5,685 bases of DNA, taken from the NCBI GenBank assembly GCA_041563675.1, contig JBFGRM010000167.1:1-5685 (forward strand), in the 5' to 3' direction. This stretch comes from JBFGRM01 sp041563675. GTDB lineage: Bacteria; Nitrospirota; Nitrospiria; Nitrospirales; Nitrospiraceae. The notes below the pieces were generated by a model. That model did no database searches, was not told where the DNA came from, and was given only the letters and a program-made list of their open reading frames with translations. Each line of letters opens with the position of its first letter. The stretch's first letter is position 1. This document shows, piece after piece, positions 1-5,448 of the stretch. A program made the translations under genes and the position numbers.

Positions 1-277
1 CCATCCTCTCCCACCACCATGGGCTTCCCATTGGGCCGAGCCCGTTCTCGCTCGCTCCGTTAGCCCTCGGTTGTGGCCGGCGGCGAGTTCCGCCACCCAG
101 GGCGGGGGCAACGCGGATGACCGGGCCGCCCGCAGAAATCACGTCATTGCTTGACCTCTTTTCCTGACCATGGCAGCGTCATAGTCGCCTGAAAGACGGT
201 GGACTGCGACAGGGCGCCGGAGCACCCGCAAGCCTTCAGCATCGAACCATCGGGGCCGGGGAAGGAGGAATGACACC
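1..277. other. Left-edge non-coding stretch with no defensible gene
   Basis: I see no convincing gene here. Forward frames run open from the window edge only to short stops (for example TAG at 61-63) and give low-complexity Pro/Arg/Ser-rich translations typical of GC-rich non-coding DNA. The tail of a gene starting outside the window cannot be excluded. A modest hairpin (GTGG at 73-76, bulged C, CGG at 78-80, against CCG at 90-92 and CCAC at 93-96) could be a decayed terminator, but no T-run follows. TTGACC at 151-156 resembles a -35 box, but no acceptable -10 box lies 16-18 bp downstream. The right end carries the Shine-Dalgarno of the next gene. Confidence 0.5.
262..268 (+). promoter_or_regulatory. 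Ribosome binding site for the beta-barrel gene
   Basis: AAGGAGG ends 9 nt before the ATG at 278, which fixes that start. An earlier ATG at 270 lies only 1 nt from the Shine-Dalgarno and would encode just three codons before TGA, so it is not the start. Confidence 0.8.
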
Positions 278-970
278 ATGACAAAGGCACGAACGACACG
301 GCACTGGTCCGTCATTGTTTTGTCCCTTTCCCTCACATTCGGGTTGCCACTGATTCACAGCAACGCGAATGCGGAGCTCTATATCGGGCTCATGGGAGGT
401 GGCGCCTTCCCCAACGACCTGAGCGAAGTCCAGGGCAAGGGCGCGTTGGCCGGTATCAGCTACCAAGACCTGGACTTAAAAACTTCGGGGATGCTCGGGG
501 GAAAGCTCGGGTACTACTTTCCCAAGGTGAAGTGGCTCGGCGTCGAGACGGAGATTTTCTATGCCAGGCCGAGCTTCGAGAATCAGACCGTGAGCGGAAC
601 GGGGGCGCCCTGTCCCTGCTCCCTGACGACCGGCGGCACCACCCTGGATGTCGTCACCTGGGCCATCAACGGTCTGGTCCGGTATCCTGGGAAAAAGTTT
701 CAACCCTACGCGGGCCTCGGCCTCGGGATCTTCTTCGCCGACCTGAGCCTTGGCACCGGGTCGAGCACGGACAACGGCGTGCCGGGCTTGAACGCCTTGC
801 TTGGGGCCCGATACTTGGTCACGCCTCACTTCGCCCTCTTCGCCGAATACAAATACAACCGAGCCACGTTCACGTTCGAGCGGTCGGTGGTGACGGGAGG
901 CGGTTTGGGGGATCTGAAGGGCGACTATTCCACCAACATCTTCGCCGTGGGGTTGGCCTACCACTTTTGA
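278..970 (+). CDS. Outer-membrane beta-barrel protein (OMP_b-brl / opacity-like)
   Basis: The product has 230 residues. A signal peptide is clear: basic N-terminus (K3, R5, R8), hydrophobic core at about 11-26, and an ANA cleavage motif at 30-32, leaving a mature protein of about 198 residues starting ELYIG. The mature chain alternates polar and aromatic/hydrophobic residues in strand-like blocks with Gly-rich turns, including PYAGLGLGIFFADL at 143-156. It ends AVGLAYHF, with the C-terminal Phe recognised by the BAM machinery. Length and pattern fit small eight-stranded barrels of the PF13505 type. A CPC motif at 112-114 in a likely surface loop is unusual for an outer-membrane protein and could form a vicinal disulfide or bind metal. 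Barrels of this type have diverse roles (adhesion, structure, small pores), and no substrate can be inferred. The gene is separated from the next one by 232 bp and is probably its own transcription unit. Confidence 0.85.
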   Translation: MTKARTTRHWSVIVLSLSLTFGLPLIHSNANAELYIGLMGGGAFPNDLSEVQGKGALAGISYQDLDLKTSGMLGGKLGYYFPKVKWLGVETEIFYARPSFENQTVSGTGAPCPCSLTTGGTTLDVVTWAINGLVRYPGKKFQPYAGLGLGIFFADLSLGTGSSTDNGVPGLNALLGARYLVTPHFALFAEYKYNRATFTFERSVVTGGGLGDLKGDYSTNIFAVGLAYHF

Positions 971-1004
971 TCGCCGCTCGCATCGAGCCGTCTCCATTTC
1001 CATC

Positions 1005-1025
1005 GCCTGCCCGGCGGGCTCAGGC
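1005..1025 (+). terminator. Possible hairpin terminator after the beta-barrel gene
   Basis: Starting 35 nt after the stop codon, GCCTG (1005-1009) pairs with CAGGC (1021-1025) and CCC (1010-1012) pairs with GGG (1016-1018), with a 2-nt bulge. No T-run follows, so this may be a weak or Rho-assisted terminator, or chance in GC-rich DNA. Confidence 0.3.
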
Positions 1026-1190
1026 CGGAGCCGCGGCGGGGCCAGCTCGTCGGGGTGTCACCTTGATCTCCTCTCCAATCTCTCGCACTCGCGCTTCGCG
1101 TTAGTCCCTAACCCCTGAAAACCTAGCGTCTTTCTTCCGGTGAAAGGATTCCTCCGCCCGCGGCATATCCAGGGTGAAGAGCCGTTCATC

Positions 1191-1196
1191 GGGAGG
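1191..1196 (+). promoter_or_regulatory. Ribosome binding site that sets the start of the RnfD-like gene
   Basis: GGGAGG lies 6 nt before the ATG at 1203. The reading frame is open upstream to a GTG at 1140, but that codon has no Shine-Dalgarno and would add 21 charged residues, so 1203 is preferred. Confidence 0.7.
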
Positions 1197-1202
1197 AATG
1201 CC

Positions 1203-2120
1203 ATGGGTCTGCAAGGGGTCGATTGCTTCAGAGGGGCCGCCAGCCGACTTGATCCGCGCATCTATCAGATCGCGATCCTGAGCGGGTTGCTCGCTTACGG
1301 GCTGATCTGGCTGGACTTCGAGGTCCGTTTCGCCAATGCGGTGGTGATCCTCGCGACCGCGCTCGGCGTGCAGTACGCGGGGACGAGGCTCTGGGGCCTG
1401 CCGACGTTCGACCCCAAGAGCGCGCTGATCTCCGGCCTGTCACTCTGCCTGCTCCTGCGCACCAATAACCTGATCGTCGCGTGGGTCGCGGCCTACCTGG
1501 CCGTCGCCAGCAAATTCGTCATCCGCTGCGACGGGAAGCACATCTTCAACCCCACCAATTTCGCGCTCGTCGTCATGCTGAGCCTGGACCTCGGCTGGGT
1601 CTCGCCGGGCCAGTGGGGGCGGGAAGCCTTCTTTGCCTTCCTCGTCGCCTGCCTCGGCGGTCTCGTCGTCAATCGCGCCGCACGGAGCGACGTGACCTAC
1701 GCGTTCCTGACCGGCTATGTCGCCCTGATCATGGGGCGTGCGCTCTGGCTCGGTGACCCCCTCGCCATTCCGCTGCACCATCTGCAAAACGGCGCGCTGC
1801 TCATCTTTGCCTTTTTTATGATTTCCGATCCGAAGACGACCCCGAACTCGCGCGCGGGCCGGATGATCTTCGCCCTGATGGTGGCGCTCGGCGCCTTGTT
1901 CGTCCAGTTCGGTCTCTACCGGCCGAATGGCCTGCTGTGGTCCCTGGTCTGCTGCGCCCCGGCTGTGCCACTGCTCGATCATCTTCTGACGGGCACGAAG
2001 TACGACTGGGCGCAGGCTCACAGGACCGCTCCGGCCACGGTCCGGACGACGCCGGGGCTCGCGCGGATCGCCGTCTCAGCCCTCATTCCTTCGTTTTTCA
2101 CGGGGAGGGGAGCCCGGTGA
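1203..2120 (+). CDS. Orphan RnfD/NqrB-family integral membrane protein
   Basis: The product has 305 residues and is strongly hydrophobic, with about eight to ten membrane segments (for example 22-37, 45-60, 74-85, 90-106, 119-130, 142-156, 165-181, 197-207, 221-238 and 243-259). Family blocks visible are KSALISGLSLCLLL at 72-85, the FNPTNFALV block at 115-123, and SDPKTTP at 208-214 followed by a GR pair. These resemble the RnfD/NqrB/UnbU membrane fold (NQR2/RnfD/RnfE superfamily). In NqrB and RnfD a Thr in an SGAT-type motif carries covalent FMN. No such motif is visible here: the corresponding stretch reads GDPLAIPLHHLQNGALL at 184-200. Other Rnf or Nqr subunits are absent, so this is an orphan paralogue and should not be called an Rnf complex subunit. 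The DUF2330 gene starts 55 bp downstream and is probably co-transcribed. The role is unknown. Redox transfer across the membrane or transport is plausible. Confidence 0.8.
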   Translation: MGLQGVDCFRGAASRLDPRIYQIAILSGLLAYGLIWLDFEVRFANAVVILATALGVQYAGTRLWGLPTFDPKSALISGLSLCLLLRTNNLIVAWVAAYLAVASKFVIRCDGKHIFNPTNFALVVMLSLDLGWVSPGQWGREAFFAFLVACLGGLVVNRAARSDVTYAFLTGYVALIMGRALWLGDPLAIPLHHLQNGALLIFAFFMISDPKTTPNSRAGRMIFALMVALGALFVQFGLYRPNGLLWSLVCCAPAVPLLDHLLTGTKYDWAQAHRTAPATVRTTPGLARIAVSALIPSFFTGRGAR

Positions 2121-2164
2121 AGGCATGGTCGCCATCGGGCTGTTTCGATCACTGACACATCTAA

Positions 2165-2170
2165 AGGAGG
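2165..2170 (+). promoter_or_regulatory. Ribosome binding site that sets the DUF2330 start
   Basis: AGGAGG, within AAAGGAGG, lies 5 nt before the ATG at 2176. The frame extends upstream to an ATG at 2125, but that start has no Shine-Dalgarno and would bury the signal peptide behind 17 extra residues. Confidence 0.85.
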
Positions 2171-2175
2171 ATCCC

Positions 2176-3510
2176 ATGAGACGCACGGCAGTTTGTGGCT
2201 CACTCGTGCTGGCGGCGCTGAGCTGGACCGGCACGGCCTTTGGGTTCTGCGGCTTCTATGTCGCGAAAGCGGACACGAAGCTCTACAACAAGGCGTCGGA
2301 GGTCGCGATCGTGCGACACGACGACAAAACCGTCCTCACGATGGCGAACGATTTCCGCGGGGACGTGAAGGAATTCGCCATGGTCATTCCGGTGCCCACG
2401 GTGCTGGAGCGGGGACAGATCCACGTGGCGGAGAAGGCGCTCCTCGAGCACCTGGACGCGTACTCGGCTCCCCGACTCGTGGAGTATTTCGATCCCAACC
2501 CCTGCCAGGTGAGGGCGCTCGAGGAGCGCTCCGCGGCCGACATGGCCCGGAAGAGCCTGCCGGCCACGGCGGGGGCACGCGCCCGGGCTCTGGGCGTCAC
2601 CGTGGAGGCGCAATACACCGTCGGGGAGTACGACATCCTGATCCTGTCAGCCCAGGAGAGCCACGGGCTCGAGACCTGGCTGCGCGAGAACGGGTACCGA
2701 ATCCCTGATGGCGCGTCGCGCATCTTGAGCAGCTACCTCAAGCAAGACATGAAGTTTTTCGTGGCCAGGGTCAACCTGAAGGAGCACGCCAAGCTGGGGT
2801 TCTCCTCGCTGCGGCCCATCCAGGTCGCCTTCGAGTCGCCGAAGTTCATGCTGCCCATCCGGCTCGGCACGGTGAACGCCGACGGGATGCAGGAGCTGTT
2901 TATCTATATGATCACGCGCAAGGGGCGGGTGGAGACGACCAACTACCGCACCATCAAGCTGCCCTCGGCGCAGGAGATCCCCGTCTACGTCAAGGACAAG
3001 TTCGGGGACTTTTACCGCGACATGTTCGGCCGGCAGGTGATCCGGGAGAGCATGCGCGGGGTGTTCCTGGAATACGCGTGGAACATGAACTGGTGCGACC
3101 CCTGCGCGGCGAACCCGCTGTCCGTCGAGGAGCTGCGCCAGCTCGGCGTCTTCTGGCTCGAGGAGAGCGGCCGGCGGTCCAAGAGTCTGGCTCGCGACGC
3201 CTTCATCACGCGGTTGCACGTGCGCTATGACGCGGAGCATTTCCCGGAGGATCTCAAGTTTCAGGAGACAACCGACCGGTCCAACTTCCAGGCGCGGTAT
3301 ATTCTGCGGCATCCTTGGAAGGGACAGGATGAGTGCCCCGCGGCGGAAGCGTACCGGAAGCAGCTTCAACAACGGTACGAGCGCGAGGCCCAGACCCTGG
3401 CGCACCTCACGGGCTGGGACATCAACGACATCCGCCACTCGATGGGGTTGAATGGGACCACCCGCGAGCCCGCCGACAAGACCTGGTGGCAGAGGCTCTG
3501 GGGGAACTGA
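2176..3510 (+). CDS. Exported DUF2330 domain protein with WCDPC motif
   Basis: The product has 444 residues. A signal peptide (MRRTAVCGSLVLAALSWTGTAFG) is probably cleaved near residue 23, so the mature chain begins FCGFYVAKAD, the typical opening of DUF2330 proteins. The family core is visible: EVAIVRHDD with DKTVLTMANDF at 49-60, then EFAMVIPVPT at 66-75. The SYLKQDMKFFVARVNL stretch at 186-201 leads to the FxxPKFMLPIRLGTVNADG-like block at 219-237, and WNMNWCDPC lies at 302-310. The mature chain has Cys25, Cys110, Cys307, Cys310 and Cys387; Cys307/Cys310 form a CxxC pair that could be a redox or metal site, though nothing else looks like thioredoxin. No C-terminal anchor or lipobox is seen, so the protein is probably periplasmic. 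The 55-bp gap to the RnfD-like gene and the hairpin after the stop indicate a two-gene operon. The molecular function of DUF2330 is unknown to me. The family call is strong; the role is not. Confidence 0.88.
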   Translation: MRRTAVCGSLVLAALSWTGTAFGFCGFYVAKADTKLYNKASEVAIVRHDDKTVLTMANDFRGDVKEFAMVIPVPTVLERGQIHVAEKALLEHLDAYSAPRLVEYFDPNPCQVRALEERSAADMARKSLPATAGARARALGVTVEAQYTVGEYDILILSAQESHGLETWLRENGYRIPDGASRILSSYLKQDMKFFVARVNLKEHAKLGFSSLRPIQVAFESPKFMLPIRLGTVNADGMQELFIYMITRKGRVETTNYRTIKLPSAQEIPVYVKDKFGDFYRDMFGRQVIRESMRGVFLEYAWNMNWCDPCAANPLSVEELRQLGVFWLEESGRRSKSLARDAFITRLHVRYDAEHFPEDLKFQETTDRSNFQARYILRHPWKGQDECPAAEAYRKQLQQRYEREAQTLAHLTGWDINDIRHSMGLNGTTREPADKTWWQRLWGN

Positions 3511-3520
3511 AGCACACGTC

Positions 3521-3555
3521 GGGGAGGGTGACTCCGTTATGGAGTTACCCTCCTC
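3521..3555 (+). terminator. Long hairpin after the DUF2330 gene
   Basis: GGAGGGTGACTCC (3523-3535) pairs with GGAGTTACCCTCC (3541-3553) around a GTTAT loop, with a single G-T wobble. A further G-T and G-C pair extend the stem to 15 bp. It starts 10 nt after the stop codon. No T-run follows, so termination efficiency is uncertain; it may instead protect the 3' end of the mRNA. Confidence 0.55.
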
Positions 3556-3599
3556 AGTGCTCAACTCACACTTAACCAGCTCAAGCACTACGGAAAACA

Positions 3600-3634
3600 G
3601 TTCCAGGTTCCAGGTTCCAAGTTCCAGGTTTCAA
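3600..3634 (+). repeat. Tandem heptamer array, five GTTCCAG units
   Basis: Five head-to-tail 7-bp units without gaps: GTTCCAG, GTTCCAG, GTTCCAA, GTTCCAG, GTTTCAA. It is non-coding and sits upstream of an AT-richer segment. The same unit recurs in reverse orientation at 3801-3828. Confidence 0.85.
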
Positions 3635-3764
3635 AATTAACAGAAAACCTCTCCTATTATCCCCGCCAAAATGCCGGTCTTGAGACGCCTCGAGAAAATC
3701 GCCAGGGAATTGACGGATCGGCCAAACGCGTTCAGACTACTTACACGGTGCCGGCAGTAAGAAC

Positions 3765-3782
3765 CGGGGCAGCACGGCCCCG
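3765..3782. other. GC-rich hairpin inside the heptamer-bracketed segment
   Basis: CGGGGC (3765-3770) pairs perfectly with GCCCCG (3777-3782) around a six-base loop. No T-run follows on either strand. It lies between the two heptamer arrays and could be an internal stem of a larger folded element. Confidence 0.4.
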
Positions 3783-3800
3783 TGCGATGGCCTTTACAAC

Positions 3801-3828
3801 TTGGAACCTGGCACCTGAAACCTGGAAC
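3801..3828 (-). repeat. Inverted heptamer array, four CTGGAAC units
   Basis: On the plus strand the units read TTGGAAC, CTGGCAC, CTGAAAC, CTGGAAC, the reverse complement of the GTTCCAG unit at 3600-3634. Aligned as inverted repeats, the two arrays match at 24 of 28 positions. A degenerate extra unit (TTACAAC) precedes it at 3794-3800. The array ends 8 bp before the ATG at 3837, where a ribosome binding site would be expected. Confidence 0.85.
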
Positions 3829-3836
3829 GCGTTTCC

Positions 3837-4802
3837 ATGCTCCGACTCTTCTTTCACGGTATCGAGCAAGCCCTCGGGTCGGCCCTCTCCGAGGTCGCGT
3901 TTCTGGTCTATGCGGCGGGGCTGGTGGTCCTGGCGGCCGCCGTGGCCCTCCCGCTGTATTCGCGATGGATGGAATACCTCGCCATGGGTTACGGGCTCGC
4001 GCAGGTCTGGATCATGACCTGTGCCCATTGCGGCCGCACGACGCGTGCGGCCGGTCGCCATTGCGGGTATTGCGATCAGGCGCTCGAGCTCCCCACCACG
4101 CTCAAATTGTGGAGCGGCGCCATACGCAAGCGAGCCTCGATCCGAAGCCAGACGACCCGGTGGTCGGCGCACCTGGCCGGCAGCGTCCTCTTTCTGCTTC
4201 TGTCAGGCTGGTTGGTGCTCAGCGTCGACGCGCTGAGTGCGAACGGCTCTCTCTATCGCCTGTTCCTGGGCCTCGGCCTCCTGGCCTGGGCGGCCGTCGG
4301 CTGGTTCACCAGCCGCGCCATCCGTCTGGCCCCGATGAGTGCGCTCGGGCGGGTGCGTGACGGGGCCCTGGCGTTTGCCTCCATCGGCTTTGTCGCGGTG
4401 TGGCTCTTTCTGGCGGAGGAAGCGAAGCCGGTTCCGGAAACGCTCATTGCCACGTTCACGGCGAAGCCCACCGCCATCCAAATCGACGGCCGACTCCTCC
4501 AGATCCCCTCCGGAGAGGTCGTGTTCGAATACCTCCAAATGGATCATGAGGTGCTCGGCTACCACGACGTCATCCCGCTCGCCTTCGTGGGCAGCAATCG
4601 GATCACCATTCCGCATTCCCCCGTGGCGTGGGCGGTCATCGCCCACCTCCGTGCCAATCCGGATGCCTATGCGGCCCGCGGCCTGACGGTCCGCCACAGG
4701 AGCGACCGGCACAAGGTGACCTCCGGAGACAGCTATGAGGTCGTGGAGCGGGTGGGGCAACTGCTGATTCGACGGGTGAACGGCGGCGGGCAGGAAGGGT
4801 GA
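3837..4802 (+). CDS. Membrane protein with CxxC-x10-CxxC zinc ribbon, family not recognised
   Basis: The product has 321 residues. Hydrophobic segments lie at about 20-41, 112-131, 140-158 and 177-193, with a weaker one at 47-60. Between the first and second strong segments sit Cys62, Cys65, Cys76 and Cys79 (CAHC and CGYC), a zinc-ribbon knuckle pair also compatible with rubredoxin-like metal binding. A basic stretch (RKRASIRSQTTR, 97-108) precedes the second strong segment and suggests that region is cytoplasmic. The last 125 or so residues form a soluble mixed alpha/beta-looking domain that, by the positive-inside rule, would be periplasmic; I do not recognise it. The start is the first ATG after an in-frame TGA at 3816. 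There is no proper Shine-Dalgarno: only GGAA inside the last heptamer repeat lies at a suitable distance. A later start would lose the first membrane segment. The hairpin and long gap upstream argue for separate transcription from the DUF2330 operon. Confidence 0.75.
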   Translation: MLRLFFHGIEQALGSALSEVAFLVYAAGLVVLAAAVALPLYSRWMEYLAMGYGLAQVWIMTCAHCGRTTRAAGRHCGYCDQALELPTTLKLWSGAIRKRASIRSQTTRWSAHLAGSVLFLLLSGWLVLSVDALSANGSLYRLFLGLGLLAWAAVGWFTSRAIRLAPMSALGRVRDGALAFASIGFVAVWLFLAEEAKPVPETLIATFTAKPTAIQIDGRLLQIPSGEVVFEYLQMDHEVLGYHDVIPLAFVGSNRITIPHSPVAWAVIAHLRANPDAYAARGLTVRHRSDRHKVTSGDSYEVVERVGQLLIRRVNGGGQEG

Positions 4803-4843
4803 CGATGGCCCGGGCCGGCGCGCAGGCGGACGAGGACAGGCGG

Positions 4844-4872
4844 GCTCCCTGGCCGCAACGCGACCAGGGAGC
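4844..4872. terminator. Hairpin between converging genes, likely bidirectional terminator
   Basis: GCTCCCTGG (4844-4852) pairs perfectly with CCAGGGAGC (4864-4872). Inside, after one C-A mismatch, CGC pairs with GCG around an AAC loop. It lies in the 81-bp gap between the zinc-ribbon gene and the oppositely oriented TPR gene, exactly where a shared terminator is expected. There is no clear T-run on either side. Confidence 0.6.
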
Positions 4873-4883
4873 GCATGAACGAG

Positions 4884-5327
4884 CTACATTCCGACGTGTG
4901 CCTTCAAAATCTGCGATTGGGCGATCTGGGGATCATTCGGTGCCAGCTCGAGCGCTTTCTTGAAGTGCTGCGTCGCCTCACCGTGTTTGTTCAGCTTGTC
5001 CAGCGCGAGGGCCAGATTGAAATGGGCCACCGCCAAAGCGGGATCCACGTCCGTGGCCTTTCGGAAGTGCACCTCCGCGACGTCCCAGTGACCCTGGTTG
5101 TAGTGGCTCACGCCCTCGTCATTCTCCATCCGGCCCGGTGATCCCGCCGGCGCCATGACCGCCGTTTCGGCTCCCGCGGCGGCTTCCTCTTTTCCGTCTT
5201 CCGCTTCGGCAGCCTCCGTGGTCTTCGTCGCCTTCTCGGCTTCGCCGGTCGGGGCTTTGGATTCGCATCCGGCAGAGACGAGCAGCACCATCACCGCCAT
5301 GATAAAAATCAGAGAGACCCCTTTCAT
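4884..5327 (-). CDS. Small TPR-repeat lipoprotein
   Basis: The product has 147 residues, starting MKGVSLIFIM. The start is set by AAAGGAGG 7 nt upstream; the frame extends 29 codons further but with no signal for initiation. A type II signal peptide ends VSAGC, with Cys21 as the predicted lipidation site; Glu22 at +2 does not match the Asp inner-membrane retention rule, so outer-membrane placement is likely. The -3 residue is Ser rather than Leu, a slightly weak lipobox. Residues 22-60 are an Ala/Glu/Lys-rich low-complexity linker. From about 69 to 136 lie two TPR units with the expected small/aromatic pattern (YNQGHWDVAEVHFRKATDVDP, then FNLALALDKLNKHGEATQHFKKALELAPND). Such proteins usually act as scaffolds for other envelope proteins; no partner can be named. 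The gene ends next to a hairpin shared with the converging zinc-ribbon gene. Confidence 0.85.
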   Translation of the reverse strand: MKGVSLIFIMAVMVLLVSAGCESKAPTGEAEKATKTTEAAEAEDGKEEAAAGAETAVMAPAGSPGRMENDEGVSHYNQGHWDVAEVHFRKATDVDPALAVAHFNLALALDKLNKHGEATQHFKKALELAPNDPQIAQSQILKAHVGM

Positions 5328-5334
5328 AACGCCT

Positions 5335-5342
5335 CCTCCTTT
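5335..5342 (-). promoter_or_regulatory. Ribosome binding site for the TPR lipoprotein
   Basis: On the minus strand AAAGGAGG lies 7 nt before the ATG whose first base is 5327. This selects the start that places the lipoprotein signal at the N-terminus. Confidence 0.8.
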
Positions 5343-5390
5343 GCTTCCCTTCCCAGCCCGCATAGGATCAGTCTGTACCTGAGGTATGAG

Positions 5391-5419
5391 AGCGTACTCC
5401 GCCGTCCTGCCCAAATCAA
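5391..5419 (-). promoter_or_regulatory. Weak sigma-70-like promoter candidate for the TPR gene
   Basis: On the minus strand TTGATT (5414-5419) and TACGCT (5391-5396) are separated by 17 bp. The -35 is fair; the -10 matches only three of six consensus positions. The position, about 65-90 bp upstream of the start codon and just after a probable terminator, makes it plausible. Confidence 0.22.
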
Positions 5420-5422
5420 CAA

Positions 5423-5445
5423 GGCGCAGGTCCGCACCTGGCGCC
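5423..5445 (-). terminator. Probable Rho-independent terminator after the ABC transporter gene
   Basis: On the minus strand GGCGC, a bulged C, then AGGT pairs with ACCTGCGCC around a GCGG loop, and is followed by the T-rich TTGTTGATTT. It begins 3 nt after the stop codon at 5449. If functional, it separates the transporter transcript from the TPR lipoprotein. Confidence 0.6.
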
Positions 5446-5448
5446 GAT

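Larger units (their letters stand above)
3511..3836. other. 326-bp non-coding region with hairpins and inverted heptamer arrays
   Basis: No reading frame here looks like a gene. The stretch holds, in order, the hairpin after DUF2330, a heptamer array, and a locally AT-richer segment with a TATTAT at 3655-3660 that resembles a -10 box but lacks a good -35. TTGACG at 3711-3716 resembles a -35 box but lacks a -10 at proper spacing. Next come a palindromic TGCCGGCA at 3749-3756 flanked by CTTAC/GTAAG, a GC hairpin at 3765-3782, and a second heptamer array in opposite orientation. A promoter for the downstream gene should lie here, but I cannot place it with confidence. Confidence 0.6.

Noticed and set aside
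151..179. Sigma-70 promoter upstream of the beta-barrel gene based on TTGACC.
   Set aside because: The -10 positions at 16-18 bp spacing read GCAGCG, CAGCGT and AGCGTC, none resembling TATAAT.
270..281. Three-codon mini-ORF ATG ACA CCA TGA overlapping the start of the beta-barrel gene, a possible translational coupler.
   Set aside because: Its ATG is only 1 nt from the Shine-Dalgarno, too close for initiation, while the ATG at 278 has normal spacing; most likely chance.
1440..2021. Minus-strand open frame of 193 codons opposite the RnfD-like gene.
   Set aside because: Antisense shadow; charged low-complexity translation with no start signal and no recognisable motif.
2647..3588. Long minus-strand open frame of 313 codons opposite the DUF2330 gene.
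   Set aside because: Shadow of a high-GC gene: the plus-strand frame has a signal peptide, ribosome binding site and family motifs; the antisense translation is low-complexity Leu/Pro/Arg/Val-rich with no domain.
3600..3828. CRISPR array suggested by repeated short units.
   Set aside because: Units are 7 bp with no spacers between them, and the second array is in the opposite orientation.
3600..3828. Insertion-sequence remnant bounded by inverted repeats.
   Set aside because: No transposase frame fits inside and no flanking target duplication is visible; a non-autonomous element remains possible and is reported as a finding instead.
3741..4172. Minus-strand open frame spanning the inverted heptamer array and the start of the zinc-ribbon gene.
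   Set aside because: Arg/Gly-rich translation, no family features, no convincing ribosome binding site; overlaps a well-supported membrane protein gene.
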